From Herbaspirillum autotrophicum (GTDB lineage Bacteria > Pseudomonadota > Gammaproteobacteria > Burkholderiales > Burkholderiaceae_D), in the NCBI RefSeq assembly GCF_001189915.1, contig NZ_LFLS01000009.1, positions 62,001 to 126,000 on the forward strand: a DNA stretch of 64,000 nt, in the 5' to 3' direction. Position 1 is the stretch's first letter. Every line of letters begins with the position of its first letter. The notes under the pieces were generated by a model. The model worked only from the letters and a program-made list of their open reading frames with translations, had not been told where the DNA came from and ran no database searches. Made by a program: the position numbers and the translations under genes. Of the stretch, positions 8,769 through 18,597 are shown piece after piece.

Positions 8769-9671
8769 ATGGAAAGCCTGAGTGGCATGGCGGTATTCAT
8801 ACAAGTAGCGGAAACCCGCAGCTTTGTCGCGGCCGGACGGTTGCTGGGAGTATCGGCGTCGGCGGTGGGCAAGCGCGTGGCGCGACTCGAAGAACGGCTG
8901 GGCGTCAGATTGTTTCATCGCAGTACCCGCAGCATTACGCTGACATCGGAAGGCGCCCTGTTTTTGCAACGCAGCCGCCGGGTGCTGGCGGAAATCGATG
9001 CCGCCGAGCGCGAGCTGACGCTGACCGCCGGTATCCCGCATGGCCGGTTGCGTGTCAGTTTACCGTTGGTCAGCTCGCTGGTGCTGCCGATACTGGCCGA
9101 TTTCATGCAGCAATATCCGGCGGTTGAACTGGACCTCGATTTTGCTGATCGCAAGGTTGATGTCGTGGAAGAGGGCTTCGACGCTGTTGTCCGTACCGGA
9201 GAGTTGTCCGACTCGCGCTTGTCGGCGCGCTTGCTGGGGACATTCCGGATTGCGCTGGCCGGTGCGCCGGATTATTTTGCGCGACATGGCATGCCGACAA
9301 AGCCGGCGGATCTGGCGCAGCATACGTGCCTGCATTATCGTTATCCGAATACCGGCAAGCTGGAAGTCTGGCCGTTGCGGCGTGATCCGGATGAGCCGGA
9401 AGTCAGACTGCCGACTTCGATGATTTGCAACAACATCGAAACCCGCCTGTGCTTTGCGCTGCGCGGCCGCGGCATTACCTGCCTGCCGGATTTCGCGATT
9501 CGCGATGCCGTGCGCGACGGGCGTCTGGTGACAATACTGGATGAGTATGTCGAACGTACGGTAGCGTTCCGGGTGCTGTGGCCGGCAAGCCGGCACATGA
9601 CACCGAAGCTGCGGGTCTTCATTGATTTCCTGGTACAACGTTTTGCCGCCAGCGAGGTTGCCGGCAAATAA
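8769..9671 (+). CDS. LysR-family transcriptional regulator
   Basis: A 300-residue LysR-type regulator. The N-terminal winged helix-turn-helix spans about residues 1-60 (MAVFIQVAETRSFVAAGRLL...VGKRVARLEERLGVRLFHRSTR). The effector domain follows from about 90, with the LPLVSSLVLPILADFMQQYP strand-helix start. The start at 8769 is supported by GGGGAGG just upstream and by the family N-terminus; an earlier in-frame ATG at 8721 lies inside the palindrome region and is less likely. It is divergent from the serine hydrolase/MFS/FMN reductase unit, which is its likely target. Confidence 0.92.
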   Translation: MESLSGMAVFIQVAETRSFVAAGRLLGVSASAVGKRVARLEERLGVRLFHRSTRSITLTSEGALFLQRSRRVLAEIDAAERELTLTAGIPHGRLRVSLPLVSSLVLPILADFMQQYPAVELDLDFADRKVDVVEEGFDAVVRTGELSDSRLSARLLGTFRIALAGAPDYFARHGMPTKPADLAQHTCLHYRYPNTGKLEVWPLRRDPDEPEVRLPTSMICNNIETRLCFALRGRGITCLPDFAIRDAVRDGRLVTILDEYVERTVAFRVLWPASRHMTPKLRVFIDFLVQRFAASEVAGK

Positions 9672-9843
9672 ATGGCCGGGCTGTCTTCACGCATGCTATC
9701 GCAATGAACGGCGAGACTTGCGGGAAGATTTTCATCGCGCCGGTTCTGGCCCGGCAGCTTGCAGGGGAGCGGATACTCACCAAACTGATTTCCATGCGGT
9801 AATATGTGCCGATCGGCACGATGATGCCGGGAGGAGAATCCGA

Positions 9844-10995
9844 TTGTTGATCACCAGTCTGTTACGAATGGCACTGGTTTTTTTGTGTGCCATTCTGCCG
9901 GTTCGCGCCGTCCTGGCCACCGACGCTACTGAAATTCTGATCGGTTATGCAGGACCGCTGAGCGGCGCTTCGGCTGCCGTCGGCAAAAGCATGTTGCATG
10001 CGGTCCATCTGGCAGTCGACGAAAGCAACAAGCGCGGCACCCACATTGGCGGCAAGCCGGTGGTATTCAAAGTCATCAGTCAGGATGATCGCGCTGACCC
10101 GCGTACCGCTGAGCTGGTGGCGCGGTATCTGGTCAAGATTGGTGTTACGGCCGTGATCGGTCACTGGAACAGCGCCGCCAGCCTGGCGGCGGCACCGGTT
10201 TATGAGAGCGCAGGCGTTATTCAGATCTCGCCCGCGACCATGAGCCGGCGCTACACCGCCGAAGGGCGGCGCACCTCGTTCCGCACCATCGGCAACAATG
10301 ACGGTGCCGGCAAATTCACCGCTGATTACGCCGTCAAAACACTGGGTGCCACCCGCGTTGCCCTGATCAATGACGGTACGCCATTTGGACAAGGCATTGC
10401 CGAACAGTTCGGCAAGACCGTCAAGGAGCATGGTGCAGCGGTGCTCGGCAGTTATGCCGTCAGCGATAAAACGTCGGATTTCAATCGCATTCTGGCGGAG
10501 CTCAAGGTGCTGAAACCGGATGCCGTTTTTTTCGGCGGACTGGATGTGCAGGCGGCGGCGCTGGCGCGTGGTGTGGTGCGGATGCAGCTCGGGGCACGCT
10601 TCATTGCTGCCAGCGGTACTGTCGGTCTGCCGTTTCTGAAAGCGGCCGGCGCCGATGGCAATCATACCGTGGTGCTGGAGCCGGGTTTACCGCTGGAGCG
10701 GATGCCGGGCTGGAAGTCGTTCGAAAAAAATTACATGCAAAAATTCGATTCCAGCATCGATCTGTATGCGCCGTTTGCGTATGACGCGGCACAAGTATTG
10801 ATCGCCGCAATCCGGCAGGCTGATTCGCTTGATCAGCGAAAAATCGGCAGCGTGTTGCGCGAGATCCGATTCAATGGCTTGACCGGACCGGTGTCATTCA
10901 ATGCCGAAGGCGATCTCAAGCAACCGGTATTTACGATTTACGAAGTGCAAAACCAAAGCTGGGTGGTACGCAAGACCATCACCAACAATCGCTGA
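9844..10995 (+). CDS. Periplasmic branched-chain amino-acid-type substrate-binding protein (orphan)
   Basis: About 383 residues. A Sec signal (SLLRMALVFLCAILPVRAVLA) precedes a type I periplasmic binding domain (ILIGYAGPLSGASAAVGKSMLHAVHLAVDESNKRG, VIGHWNSAASLAAAPVYESAGV, NDGAGKFTADYAVKTLGATRVALINDGTPFGQ). This is the LivJ/LivK family that binds leucine-type amino acids or related ligands. I chose TTG at 9844 because GGGAGGAG lies 7-8 bp upstream; ATG at 9868 is an alternative. No permease or ATPase genes are adjacent, so it may serve a distant transporter or a receptor role. The gene converges on nth. Confidence 0.87.
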   Translation: MLITSLLRMALVFLCAILPVRAVLATDATEILIGYAGPLSGASAAVGKSMLHAVHLAVDESNKRGTHIGGKPVVFKVISQDDRADPRTAELVARYLVKIGVTAVIGHWNSAASLAAAPVYESAGVIQISPATMSRRYTAEGRRTSFRTIGNNDGAGKFTADYAVKTLGATRVALINDGTPFGQGIAEQFGKTVKEHGAAVLGSYAVSDKTSDFNRILAELKVLKPDAVFFGGLDVQAAALARGVVRMQLGARFIAASGTVGLPFLKAAGADGNHTVVLEPGLPLERMPGWKSFEKNYMQKFDSSIDLYAPFAYDAAQVLIAAIRQADSLDQRKIGSVLREIRFNGLTGPVSFNAEGDLKQPVFTIYEVQNQSWVVRKTITNNR

Positions 10996-11027
10996 AGTGC
11001 CCGTACGGGTTCATGCCTTGCGCGGCG

Positions 11028-11678
11028 TCACACGCCCTTTTCCGGCAGCGGTGTTTTTTTCTTGAATTCACATAAGTCGGCGATGATGCAATTCCAGCAT
11101 TGCGGTTTGCGCGCAATGCAGGTGTAGCGGCCGTGCAGGATCAGCCAGTGATGTGCATCGAGCTGGAATTCCGGCGCCACGAACTTCATCAGTTTGCGTT
11201 CGACTTCATCCACGTCTTTGCCCGGTGCGATGCCAGTGCGATTGGAAACGCGAAAGATATGCGTATCGACCGCAATGGTTGGTTGACCGAAGGCGGTATT
11301 GAGCACCACATTGGCGGTTTTGCGACCGACGCCCGGCAGCGCTTCCAGTGCTTCGCGGGTTTGCGGCACTTCACCGCCATGCTGCTCCAGCAGCAACTGG
11401 CAAGTGGCAATCACATTCTTGGCTTTGGTGCGGAACAGGCCGATGGTCTGGATATACGGAATCAGGCCATCGACGCCGAGCGCCAGCATGCCGGCCGGCG
11501 TATTGGCGACCGGGTACAAGCGGCGCGTGGCTTTGTTGACCGAGACATCGGTGGCTTGCGCCGACAGCAGTACCGCGATCAGCAACTCGAACGGTGTCTT
11601 GTATTCCAGTTCGGTCTTGGGATGTGGATTGGCTTGCCGCAGCCGGGTGAAAATTTCGCGGCGTTTTTCGCTGTTCAT
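11028..11678 (-). CDS. nth: Endonuclease III (DNA glycosylase/AP lyase)
   Basis: A 216-residue protein, close to the 211 residues of the E. coli enzyme. It removes oxidised pyrimidines and cleaves abasic sites in base-excision repair. The helix-hairpin-helix is [12 protein letters not shown] with the catalytic lysine, the catalytic aspartate lies in AVDTHIFR, and the 4Fe-4S loop at the C-terminus has the expected C-x6-C-x2-C-x5-C spacing ([17 protein letters not shown]). The start ATG at 11678 overlaps the rnfB stop by ATGA, so nth is translated from an rnfB-nth message. Confidence 0.97.
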   Translation of the reverse strand: MNSEKRREIFTRLRQANPHPKTELEYKTPFELLIAVLLSAQATDVSVNKATRRLYPVANTPAGMLALGVDGLIPYIQTIGLFRTKAKNVIATCQLLLEQHGGEVPQTREALEALPGVGRKTANVVLNTAFGQPTIAVDTHIFRVSNRTGIAPGKDVDEVERKLMKFVAPEFQLDAHHWLILHGRYTCIARKPQCWNCIIADLCEFKKKTPLPEKGV

Positions 11679-12373
11679 GGTTTGTTTGCGGCCTGTTTGA
11701 GGCGAGCGCGTTCGATTGCCGCCTGAATAATCGCTTTCTTGCGTTCCTGTTCGGCTTTCTGCTCGGGTGTCAGTGCGGATTCGGCACTCACTTCTTTGAG
11801 TTTGGCGGCGGCCTTGGCTGCCAGCCGGGCATCGTTTTCCTGCTTCTCGCGACGCAGACGCCAACTGCGGAAATCATGTTGCCGGCGTGCGGCATCGGCT
11901 TGCTCTTGCGACCATGCCTGCCAGCCTGTGCGTCCCGGCGTGACGTCGATCATGGCGATGCAATCGACCGGGCAGGGCGCCACACACAGGTCGCAGCCGG
12001 TGCAGGCATCGCTCAGTACGGTATGCAATTGCTTGGCGGCACCGACGATGGCGTCTACCGGACAGGCCTGTATGCACAAGGTGCAACCGATGCAGACATC
12101 TTCGTCGATGACGGCGCGGGTACGCGGCCGTTCCACGCCGTTGACCGGATTGAGGGCAATTACCGGGCGACCCAGCAACTGCGCCAGACGCGCAATACCC
12201 TCGGCGCCGCCGGGCGGGCATTGATTGTAGCTGGCGCTGCCATCGGCAATCGCTTCGGCATAGGGGCGGCAGGCAGGGTAGCCGCACTTGGTGCATTGCG
12301 TTTGCGGCAGCAGGTTTTCAATCTGGTCGACGAGCGGGATGGCTACGGAAGAAGGCACGGTTGGCTGGCTCAA
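11675..12373 (-). CDS. rnfB: RnfB-like ferredoxin-type electron transfer protein (soluble form)
   Basis: A 232-residue iron-sulfur protein. The Fe-S domain near the N-terminus has [16 protein letters not shown] (about residues 27-42) and a later Cys. Two 4Fe-4S motifs follow: [14 protein letters not shown] and [14 protein letters not shown]. The C-terminus is a charged, alanine-rich helix (about 180-232). The membrane anchor that starts canonical RnfB is missing, and no rnfA/C/D/G/E genes are nearby, so it is an orphan soluble RnfB as found in many betaproteobacteria. Coupling to nth may mean that it supplies electrons or clusters to the Fe-S repair enzyme, but that is inference. Confidence 0.85.
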   Translation of the reverse strand: MSQPTVPSSVAIPLVDQIENLLPQTQCTKCGYPACRPYAEAIADGSASYNQCPPGGAEGIARLAQLLGRPVIALNPVNGVERPRTRAVIDEDVCIGCTLCIQACPVDAIVGAAKQLHTVLSDACTGCDLCVAPCPVDCIAMIDVTPGRTGWQAWSQEQADAARRQHDFRSWRLRREKQENDARLAAKAAAKLKEVSAESALTPEQKAEQERKKAIIQAAIERARLKQAANKP

Positions 12374-12451
12374 CGAAAAACGACATTATCCGGGGAAAAC
12401 GGCGCAGGACCAAATTAAAAAACTGCGGACAAGTCCTGTCGCGGAAAGTAA

Positions 12452-12484
12452 AAAGCCTTTGTCACACACGGTGACAAAGGCTTT
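12452..12484 (-). terminator. Rho-independent terminator of phaZ
   Basis: A 14-bp perfect stem AAAGCCTTTGTCAC/GTGACAAAGGCTTT with a 5-nt loop, followed on the minus strand by TTTTACTTTC. It lies 20 bp after the phaZ stop. Confidence 0.88.
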
Positions 12485-12504
12485 GAACGGATATCAGGCA
12501 GTGA

Positions 12505-13740
12505 TCAGGAATTGGCTTTGATGAATTCGGTGATCTTGGGACAGATCACTTCACGCCAGCGACGGCCTGCGAAAATCCCGTAATGGCCGCACTTCGGTGC
12601 CGTGAAGTGCTGCTTTTTGGTTTTCGGAATCGACGCGCACAACTCTTGCGCCGCTTCGGTCTGGCCGGAGCCGGAAATATCGTCGAGTTCGCCTTCGATG
12701 GTGAACAGCGCCACCGTCTTGATATCTTGCGGACGTACCAGCTTGCCGCCGATTTCCCAGGTGCCGAGCGGCAGATTGAAATCCTGGAACACGATCTTGA
12801 TGGTTTCCAGATAGAACTCGGATGGCATGTCCAGCACGGCATTGTATTCGTCATAGAACTTGCGATGTTCTTCGGCCGACTCGTCGTCGCCGTCACGCAA
12901 GTGCATGTAGAAATCCCAATGACTTTGCGCATGACGACGCGGGTTCATGGCGACAAAACCGGCATGCTGCAGGAAGCCCGGATACACCTTGCGGCCGAAG
13001 CCGGGATAGTTGGGCGGGACACTGTAGATGACGGTGTTTTCGAACCACGAGAACGGCTTTTCGGTAGCCAGATCGTTGACCGAAGTCGGTGACTTGCGGG
13101 CATCGATGGGGCCACCCATCATGGTCATGCTTTTCGGCAGTTTCGGATCGTTGGCGCTGGCCATCAGGGCAATCGCCGCCAGCACCGGCACGGTTGGCTG
13201 ACAGACCGAAATCACGTGGACATCAGGGCCGAGCAGGCGAATGAAGTCTTGCACGTAATAGACATAATCATGCAGATGGAACGGGCCATCGCTGACCGGC
13301 ACCATGCGGGCGTCGGTCCAGTCGGTGATGTAGACGTCATGTTGCGTCAGCAACTGGCGCACGGTATCGCGCAGCAGTGTTGAATGGTGACCCGACAGCG
13401 GCGCCACCAGCAACACGGTTGGTTGCTTGAGTGCGGCAATCTGCTTCTGGTCCAGATCTTTCTTGAAGTGGATCAGGCGGCAGAACGGTTTGGTTTCGGT
13501 GATCTCTTCGACGATGCCGATGGTCTTGCCATTGACGACAGTCGAATCAATCTGGAATTCGGGTTTTTCGTAGTCTTTGCCGAGCCGGTAAAGCAGTTCG
13601 TAACCGGCGGCGATGCGTTGCGCGAAAGGGGTGTGAGCAAAAGGAGAAACCGGGTCGGAAAACAATTTGGCGGAAGTTTCTGCCCACTGCATCATCGGAT
13701 TCAAAAAGGCACGATTCAATTCATGGATTTGATAAAGCAT
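12505..13740 (-). CDS. phaZ: Intracellular poly(3-hydroxybutyrate) depolymerase
   Basis: A 411-residue protein starting MLYQIHELNRAFLNPMMQWAE, the hallmark N-terminus of intracellular PHA depolymerases of the Ralstonia PhaZa1 type. These use a cysteine nucleophile rather than serine: here C180 in HVISVCQPTVPV, with the aspartate likely in EGELDDISG and the histidine in CGHYGIFAGRRW. It degrades stored PHB granules to hydroxybutyrate oligomers in the cytosol. There is no signal peptide. It is monocistronic, with a strong terminator downstream and a 300-bp AT-rich region upstream. Confidence 0.95.
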   Translation of the reverse strand: MLYQIHELNRAFLNPMMQWAETSAKLFSDPVSPFAHTPFAQRIAAGYELLYRLGKDYEKPEFQIDSTVVNGKTIGIVEEITETKPFCRLIHFKKDLDQKQIAALKQPTVLLVAPLSGHHSTLLRDTVRQLLTQHDVYITDWTDARMVPVSDGPFHLHDYVYYVQDFIRLLGPDVHVISVCQPTVPVLAAIALMASANDPKLPKSMTMMGGPIDARKSPTSVNDLATEKPFSWFENTVIYSVPPNYPGFGRKVYPGFLQHAGFVAMNPRRHAQSHWDFYMHLRDGDDESAEEHRKFYDEYNAVLDMPSEFYLETIKIVFQDFNLPLGTWEIGGKLVRPQDIKTVALFTIEGELDDISGSGQTEAAQELCASIPKTKKQHFTAPKCGHYGIFAGRRWREVICPKITEFIKANS

Positions 13741-14031
13741 AGCTGACCTTTACGCATGATGCTGGCTGACAAGTTGAAGGCAAAAAGCTGAAATAGCGCA
13801 GACATCAATCTTGATTATGTTGCAACGCAATATTTTAGCACGCTTTGTTTGGTCTTACCATTTACAAGGCAATGCTAGAACAGCAATATAACAGTAAATT
13901 TTCTGCCGTTGGATTTTTAAGCCCGGGCTTTTCCCTTGGGAAATTTAAGCGTTGTTTATCGTCATAAGGCCGAAGTTGGTTGCAGTATGGAAATTTTTAT
14001 TTGCATTTTTATTTTGGCACGGGCAACAAAA
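13741..14031. other. Gene-free stretch between phaZ and the ferredoxin reductase gene
   Basis: About 290 bp that is more AT-rich than its surroundings (for example AATATAACAGTAAATTTTCTGCC near 13885). It must contain the phaZ promoter on the minus strand. I could not pick a convincing -35/-10 pair and see no coding potential. Confidence 0.5.
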
Positions 14032-14053
14032 AGCCCCTGTCGAAGCAGGGGCT
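14032..14053 (-). terminator. Rho-independent terminator of the ferredoxin reductase gene
   Basis: An 8-bp stem AGCCCCTG/CAGGGGCT with a 6-nt loop TCGAAG, followed on the minus strand by TTTTGTTG. It lies about 20 bp past the stop at 14075. Confidence 0.85.
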
Positions 14054-14074
14054 GATTGCGGTGCAGTGTTGCAT

Positions 14075-15151
14075 TTAATCGAAAACCGGTGTTTCCACAC
14101 CGAGAATCTTGTGCAACTTCGGCGATGTCGTCGTGTACTGCATATGAATCTTCTTTTCCGGGAAGATGTAAGGCGCGGCGCCAAACGCCGCCAGTGCGGC
14201 TTCGTGGAAGCCGGACAGAATCAGCTTTTTCTTGCCGGGGTAAGTGTTGATATCGCCCACCGCGAAAATGCCGGGAACGTTGGTTTCGAACTTTTCGGTA
14301 TCAACCACTTTCAGTTGCTTGCGCTCAATGTCCAGGCCCCATTCTGCAATCGGCCCCAGTTTTGGCGACAGGCCGAAGAACACCAGCAGCATATCCAGCG
14401 GCATGCGGCGGGTAACGCCGTCGGCGCCGGTAACCTTGATTTCGGACAGTTTGTCGTCCTTGGTTTCAAAGCCGGTGGCCTGACCAACCAGGAATTGCAT
14501 TTCGTACTGTTCGCACAGTTCCTTCATCTTGGCCACCGATGCCGGTGCCGCACGGAATTCGTCGCGACGATGCAGCAGCACCACCGATTCCGCCTTGCCG
14601 ACGAAATTCAGCGCCCAGTCGAGCGCCGAGTCGCCACCGCCGCAGATGACGATATTCTTGCCGGCAAACTGATCCGGATTCTTGACGCGGTAAAACAGTT
14701 GCGAGCCTTCAAACTGTTCGATGCCGTCGACCTTCAGCGTGCGCGGCTGGAACGAACCGACGCCGGCAGCGATGAAGATGGTCTTGGTAATGAATTTGGT
14801 GCCGGCCGATGTTTCCAGGTCGAAGCGTCCGTCTTCGCGCTTTTGCACCACGGTGACTTCCTGACCCAGATGGAAGGTCGGATCGAACGGCTCGATCTGC
14901 TTGAGCAGATTGTCGGTCAGTTCCTGGCCAGTGCAGACCGGAACCGCAGGGATGTCATAGATTGGCTTGTCCGGGTAGAGTTCGACGCACTGGCCGCCGA
15001 CGGTCGCCAGCGAGTCGATCACGTGCGCCTTGATTTCCAGCAGGCCGAGTTCGAATACTTGAAAAAGTCCGACCGGACCGGCGCCGACGATGACGGCATC
15101 GGTTTCGATTGTGGTCGTGCCGGCATCGGCACTCTTGACGGTGGTATTCAT
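14075..15151 (-). CDS. Ferredoxin/flavodoxin-NADP+ reductase, thioredoxin-reductase-like type
   Basis: A 358-residue flavoprotein. The FAD-binding GxGxxG is VGAGPVGLF (about residues 22-30), the NADPH-binding GxGxxS is [12 protein letters not shown], and the C-terminal FAD motif is [14 protein letters not shown]. The CxxC of thioredoxin reductase is absent, and the C-terminal extension ([18 protein letters not shown]) marks the TrxR-like ferredoxin:NADP+ reductases (YumC type). It should exchange electrons between NADPH and ferredoxin. The next gene upstream on the same strand is the 7Fe-8S ferredoxin gene, a plausible partner. Confidence 0.92.
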   Translation of the reverse strand: MNTTVKSADAGTTTIETDAVIVGAGPVGLFQVFELGLLEIKAHVIDSLATVGGQCVELYPDKPIYDIPAVPVCTGQELTDNLLKQIEPFDPTFHLGQEVTVVQKREDGRFDLETSAGTKFITKTIFIAAGVGSFQPRTLKVDGIEQFEGSQLFYRVKNPDQFAGKNIVICGGGDSALDWALNFVGKAESVVLLHRRDEFRAAPASVAKMKELCEQYEMQFLVGQATGFETKDDKLSEIKVTGADGVTRRMPLDMLLVFFGLSPKLGPIAEWGLDIERKQLKVVDTEKFETNVPGIFAVGDINTYPGKKKLILSGFHEAALAAFGAAPYIFPEKKIHMQYTTTSPKLHKILGVETPVFD

Positions 15152-15340
15152 AAAATTGTCAAATTCCTGTTTCAGTTGAGAGGTATTTCCACACTCAATT
15201 GGCTGTCGGCCCGGATGTTTGCGCGTAGCGATGGCTGCGGGGCTATCCTGGCTGGTTGGCTAGAAGTGAATCGGAGGCCCGGCGGCTGCTCTGCACCGAT
15301 GCAGGCAGCGTCCGGCATTGCGCCAGCGGCGCAAGGTCAA

Positions 15341-15664
15341 TCAGCGCTGCAGAAACTCCAGCTTTTTCACGACATCTTTCCATTCTTCTGCTTCGGCCAG
15401 CGGCGCCTTGGTCTTGGTAATGGATGGCCAGTTGCGTGCCAGTTGTTCATTGAGCTTGATGAATTCCTGCTGATCTGCAGGCACGTCCTCTTCCGCATAA
15501 ATCGCATTGACCGGGCATTCGGCCACGCACACGGCGCAGTCGATGCATTCGTCCGGATCAATGGCGAGAAAATTCGGGCCTTCGCGGAAGCAATCAACCG
15601 GGCATACATCAACGCAGTCCGTATAACGGCAGCGGATGCAGGATTCGGTCACAACGTGGGTCAT
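15341..15664 (-). CDS. fdxA: 7Fe-8S ferredoxin FdxA
   Basis: A 107-residue seven-iron ferredoxin. The N-terminus MTHVVTESCIRCRYTDCVDVC has the C-x7-C/C-x3-C arrangement for the 3Fe-4S and mixed clusters, and the second motif is CIDCAVCVAECP. The C-terminal tail (FIKLNEQLARNWPSITK...) is typical of FdxA. It carries low-potential electrons in the cytosol. A thioredoxin-reductase-like ferredoxin reductase gene lies 189 bp downstream on the same strand, so the two probably form a redox pair. Confidence 0.95.
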   Translation of the reverse strand: MTHVVTESCIRCRYTDCVDVCPVDCFREGPNFLAIDPDECIDCAVCVAECPVNAIYAEEDVPADQQEFIKLNEQLARNWPSITKTKAPLAEAEEWKDVVKKLEFLQR

Positions 15665-15960
15665 AACAGTCCTATCTGTAAATTTTCTTAAATGCAGCGA
15701 TGAATTCAGCTTGAATCAATGGCAATATGACGCGGGCAAATCTGCTGTAAATTTTGCCCGTTATCGGTTTTGGTGGCACCCTGACCCGCGTCCGGCTTCG
15801 TTATTTGCCGGGCAAATACGAGGCTTGCGCAACAATTCCTGTACAAACGGCTGGAAAGCCTTGTATTTTAAGGCAATTCAACTTTTCTCACAAATGAGGC
15901 TTATACACATTACGTATAAGTAAATATGAAATATCCATGGGCTCAAGGCAGAGGCAAGGC
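15665..15960. other. Divergent intergenic region of fdxA and the second binding-protein gene
   Basis: About 300 bp without coding potential. It carries the fdxA promoter region and, near its right end, the inverted repeat described separately. The sequence becomes AT-rich toward 15870-15930. Confidence 0.5.
15900..15920. promoter_or_regulatory. Inverted repeat CTTATAC-N7-GTATAAG, candidate operator
   Basis: A perfect 7-bp inverted repeat with a 7-bp spacer, located 40-60 bp before the start of the binding-protein gene at 15961. The size and symmetry fit a dimeric repressor site such as a GntR or TetR type. No regulator gene is adjacent, so the owner is unknown. Confidence 0.4.
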
Positions 15961-17193
15961 GTGAATGAGGTACAAGTGAAGCACAGGGCGGGCTGGCATT
16001 GGCTGGCGACATTCCTGACGGCCTCGGCGATGTTGTTGGCGAGCGTGCCGGCGCTGGCAGCAAAGGAGATCCGGATCGGCCTGATCAACAGTCATGGCGC
16101 GCGCTCCTCCGGCGCATTGGCCTATCGCAACGGCGCCACGCTGGCGGCGGCCGAGATCAATGCCGAAGGCGGCGTGCTGGGACGTCAGATCGTGCTGGTG
16201 TCGCGCGACGACGATGGCAGCGCCGACGACGCCGTCCGAAATGCGCGGTCGCTGATCAATGCCGACAAGGTTGAAGTGCTGACCGGTTCCATGCTTTCCA
16301 ACGTGGCATTGGCAGTCGCCAGAACCGCCGCTGCCACCAAGACCGTATTCGTGGTGGGCGATGCGCTGACCGATGCCATCACGCTCGACAAGGGCAACCG
16401 CTATACCTTCCGCTTGCGGCCATCGACCTACATGCAGGCGGCGATGCTGGCCGAGCAGGCGGCCAGGTTGCCGTTGCGGCGCTGGGCCATCATTGCCCCG
16501 AATTACGAGTACGGTCAGAGCGCGGTTGCCAATTTCAAGTTGCTGCTCAAAGAACGTCGTCCCGATGTCAGCTTTGTCGCCGAGCAATGGCCGGCGCTCG
16601 GCAAGATGAATGCTGCGGTGGCGGTCAAGGCCATCAAGCAAGCCAATCCCGATGCCATTTTGAATGTCACGTTCGGTGCCGACATGGAAGCGTTTGCGGC
16701 CGAAGGCCGGCGCGAAGACTTGTTCAGTTCGGCACGGGTGTTCTCGATGTCCTCCAGTGAGTCGCGCGATGAAGCGATCAGCAGCGCACTCAATGGCTGG
16801 ACCGTGATCGGCTATCCGTCGGAGCAGCTCGCCACGCCTGAGCATCAGCGTTTTGTCGAGGCCTATGTCAAACGTTTCGGCGAGCAGCCGCATCTGGCCA
16901 GCGTATTCGGCTACAGCGCCATGCTGGCGATTACTGCAGGCATCAGGAAAGCCGGTACCGACAACAGTGAGAAACTGGTGCTGGCGATGCGTGGCCTGAG
17001 TCTGCCGACGCCGCTGGGACCGGTCATGTTCCGCGCGCTGGATCAGCAATCCAGCATGGGCGCCTTCATCGGTACGCTGACGCAGAAGGATGGCCATACC
17101 GTACTCGGCAGTTGGCGATATCTGGATGGCACCGGCTATATGCCGGCCGATACCTATGTGCGCGGACGCCGTCCGGCAGCAGCCATGCGCTAG
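15961..17193 (+). CDS. Periplasmic branched-chain amino-acid-type substrate-binding protein (orphan)
   Basis: About 410 residues with a Sec signal ending ASVPALA-AKE and a type I periplasmic binding domain (IRIGLINSHGARSSGALAYRNGATLAAAEINAEGGVLG, LTGSMLSNVALAVARTA, APNYEYGQSAVANFK). It belongs to the LivJ/amide-binding family. I chose GTG at 15961 because GAGG lies six bases upstream; ATG at 15937 has no ribosome site and GTG at 15976 is another option. No ABC permease or ATPase is adjacent, as with the similar gene at 9844, but the two proteins are not close copies. The ligand is unknown. Confidence 0.87.
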   Translation: MNEVQVKHRAGWHWLATFLTASAMLLASVPALAAKEIRIGLINSHGARSSGALAYRNGATLAAAEINAEGGVLGRQIVLVSRDDDGSADDAVRNARSLINADKVEVLTGSMLSNVALAVARTAAATKTVFVVGDALTDAITLDKGNRYTFRLRPSTYMQAAMLAEQAARLPLRRWAIIAPNYEYGQSAVANFKLLLKERRPDVSFVAEQWPALGKMNAAVAVKAIKQANPDAILNVTFGADMEAFAAEGRREDLFSSARVFSMSSSESRDEAISSALNGWTVIGYPSEQLATPEHQRFVEAYVKRFGEQPHLASVFGYSAMLAITAGIRKAGTDNSEKLVLAMRGLSLPTPLGPVMFRALDQQSSMGAFIGTLTQKDGHTVLGSWRYLDGTGYMPADTYVRGRRPAAAMR

Positions 17194-17299
17194 CGTTGGG
17201 CAGGCGCAGGCCGATGGCAATCCGGGTTAAGATGGCGGCCCGGTGGCTGTTGCGCTTTTTTCATTTCGTCACTTTGGTATTTACCCTGCGACCCGAAAC

Positions 17300-18478
17300 A
17301 TGATTATTTCTTCGTTGCTTGACACGGATCTGTACAAATTCACGATGATGCAAGTAGTACTGCATCATTTTCCCGGCGCGCAGGTCGAGTATCGTTTCAA
17401 ATGCCGCAATGCGGATGTCGATCTGACCCCTTACATCGATGAAATCAAGGCCGAAATAGCGGCCTTGTGCCGGTTGCGTTTTCAAGAGCAAGAGCTGGCC
17501 TACTTGCGCAGCTTCCGTTTCATCAAGAGCGATTTTGTCGATTTCCTCGGCCTGTTTCACCTGAGCGAAAAATACATCAGTGTCACGCCTTCGGCTGCGG
17601 CCAACGGCGAGATCGAAATTCAGGTCAAGGGCCCGTGGCTGCATACGATTCTGTTCGAAGTGCCGGTGCTGGCGATTGTCAACGAAGTGTATTTCCGCGC
17701 CACGCAACGCACGCCCGATTACGAACAAGGCCGGGTGCGCCTGCGCGACAAGATCGCCATGATTACCGGCAATCCGGTGCTGGCCGGTTGCAATATCGCG
17801 GAATACGGCACGCGCCGGCGCTTCTCGCGCAGCTGGCATGCGGAAGTGATGCAAACCATGAAGCAGACCATGGGCGGACACTTTGCCGGCACCTCCAATG
17901 TGCTGTTCGCGATGCAGCATGATCTGACGCCGCTGGGCACGATGGCGCATGAATACCTGCAAGCCTGTCAGGCACTGGGCCCGCGTCTGCGCGACTCGCA
18001 AATCTACGGGTTTGAAATGTGGGCGCGCGAATATCGCGGCGACCTCGGCATTGCGTTGTCCGATGTCTATGGCATGGACGCGTTCCTGCGCGATTTCGAC
18101 ATGTATTTCTGCAAGCTGTTTGACGGCGCCCGCCACGATTCCGGCGACCCGTTCGACTGGGGCGAGCGACTGATTCAGCACTATCGCGAGATGCGCGTCG
18201 ATCCGGCCAGCAAGGTGCTGATCTTTTCGGACGGACTTGATTTCGACAAGGTGGTGGCCTTGTACCTGCGCTTCAAGGATCGCGCGCGCGTGGCCTTTGG
18301 CGTCGGCACCAATCTGACCAATGATCTCGGCTATACGCCATTGCAGGTGGTCATGAAAATGGTCCGTTGCAACGGTCAGCCGGTGGCCAAACTGTCGGAT
18401 ACGCCATCGAAGAATATGTGTGACGATGCGGCCTATGTCAATTACCTGCGCCAGGTGTTCGATATCAAAACCCCTTGA
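17300..18478 (+). CDS. pncB: Nicotinate phosphoribosyltransferase
   Basis: A 392-residue enzyme of the NAD salvage pathway that joins nicotinate to PRPP. The start [25 protein letters not shown] is the family hallmark. The site around [14 protein letters not shown] has the His that is phosphorylated in the ATP-driven cycle, and [15 protein letters not shown] is the phosphoribosyl-binding region. I chose ATG at 17300 on this N-terminus rather than an earlier in-frame ATG at 17243. It lies 106 bp after the binding-protein gene. Confidence 0.95.
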   Translation: MIISSLLDTDLYKFTMMQVVLHHFPGAQVEYRFKCRNADVDLTPYIDEIKAEIAALCRLRFQEQELAYLRSFRFIKSDFVDFLGLFHLSEKYISVTPSAAANGEIEIQVKGPWLHTILFEVPVLAIVNEVYFRATQRTPDYEQGRVRLRDKIAMITGNPVLAGCNIAEYGTRRRFSRSWHAEVMQTMKQTMGGHFAGTSNVLFAMQHDLTPLGTMAHEYLQACQALGPRLRDSQIYGFEMWAREYRGDLGIALSDVYGMDAFLRDFDMYFCKLFDGARHDSGDPFDWGERLIQHYREMRVDPASKVLIFSDGLDFDKVVALYLRFKDRARVAFGVGTNLTNDLGYTPLQVVMKMVRCNGQPVAKLSDTPSKNMCDDAAYVNYLRQVFDIKTP

Positions 18479-18597
18479 GGTTGCCGGGGAGGGCGGCCAG
18501 GCACGATCATGACCGGGAAGGGTTGCATTGAGGCATCACGCTGTTGTATTGTGCGACACCATTGCTGCTTGTTTCTTTGATATCGTCAGGACTGAAA

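Noticed and set aside
13952..15691. A 579-codon plus-strand frame over the ferredoxin reductase and fdxA genes
   Set aside because: It is antisense to two clear genes with intact motifs, and its translation shows no domain.
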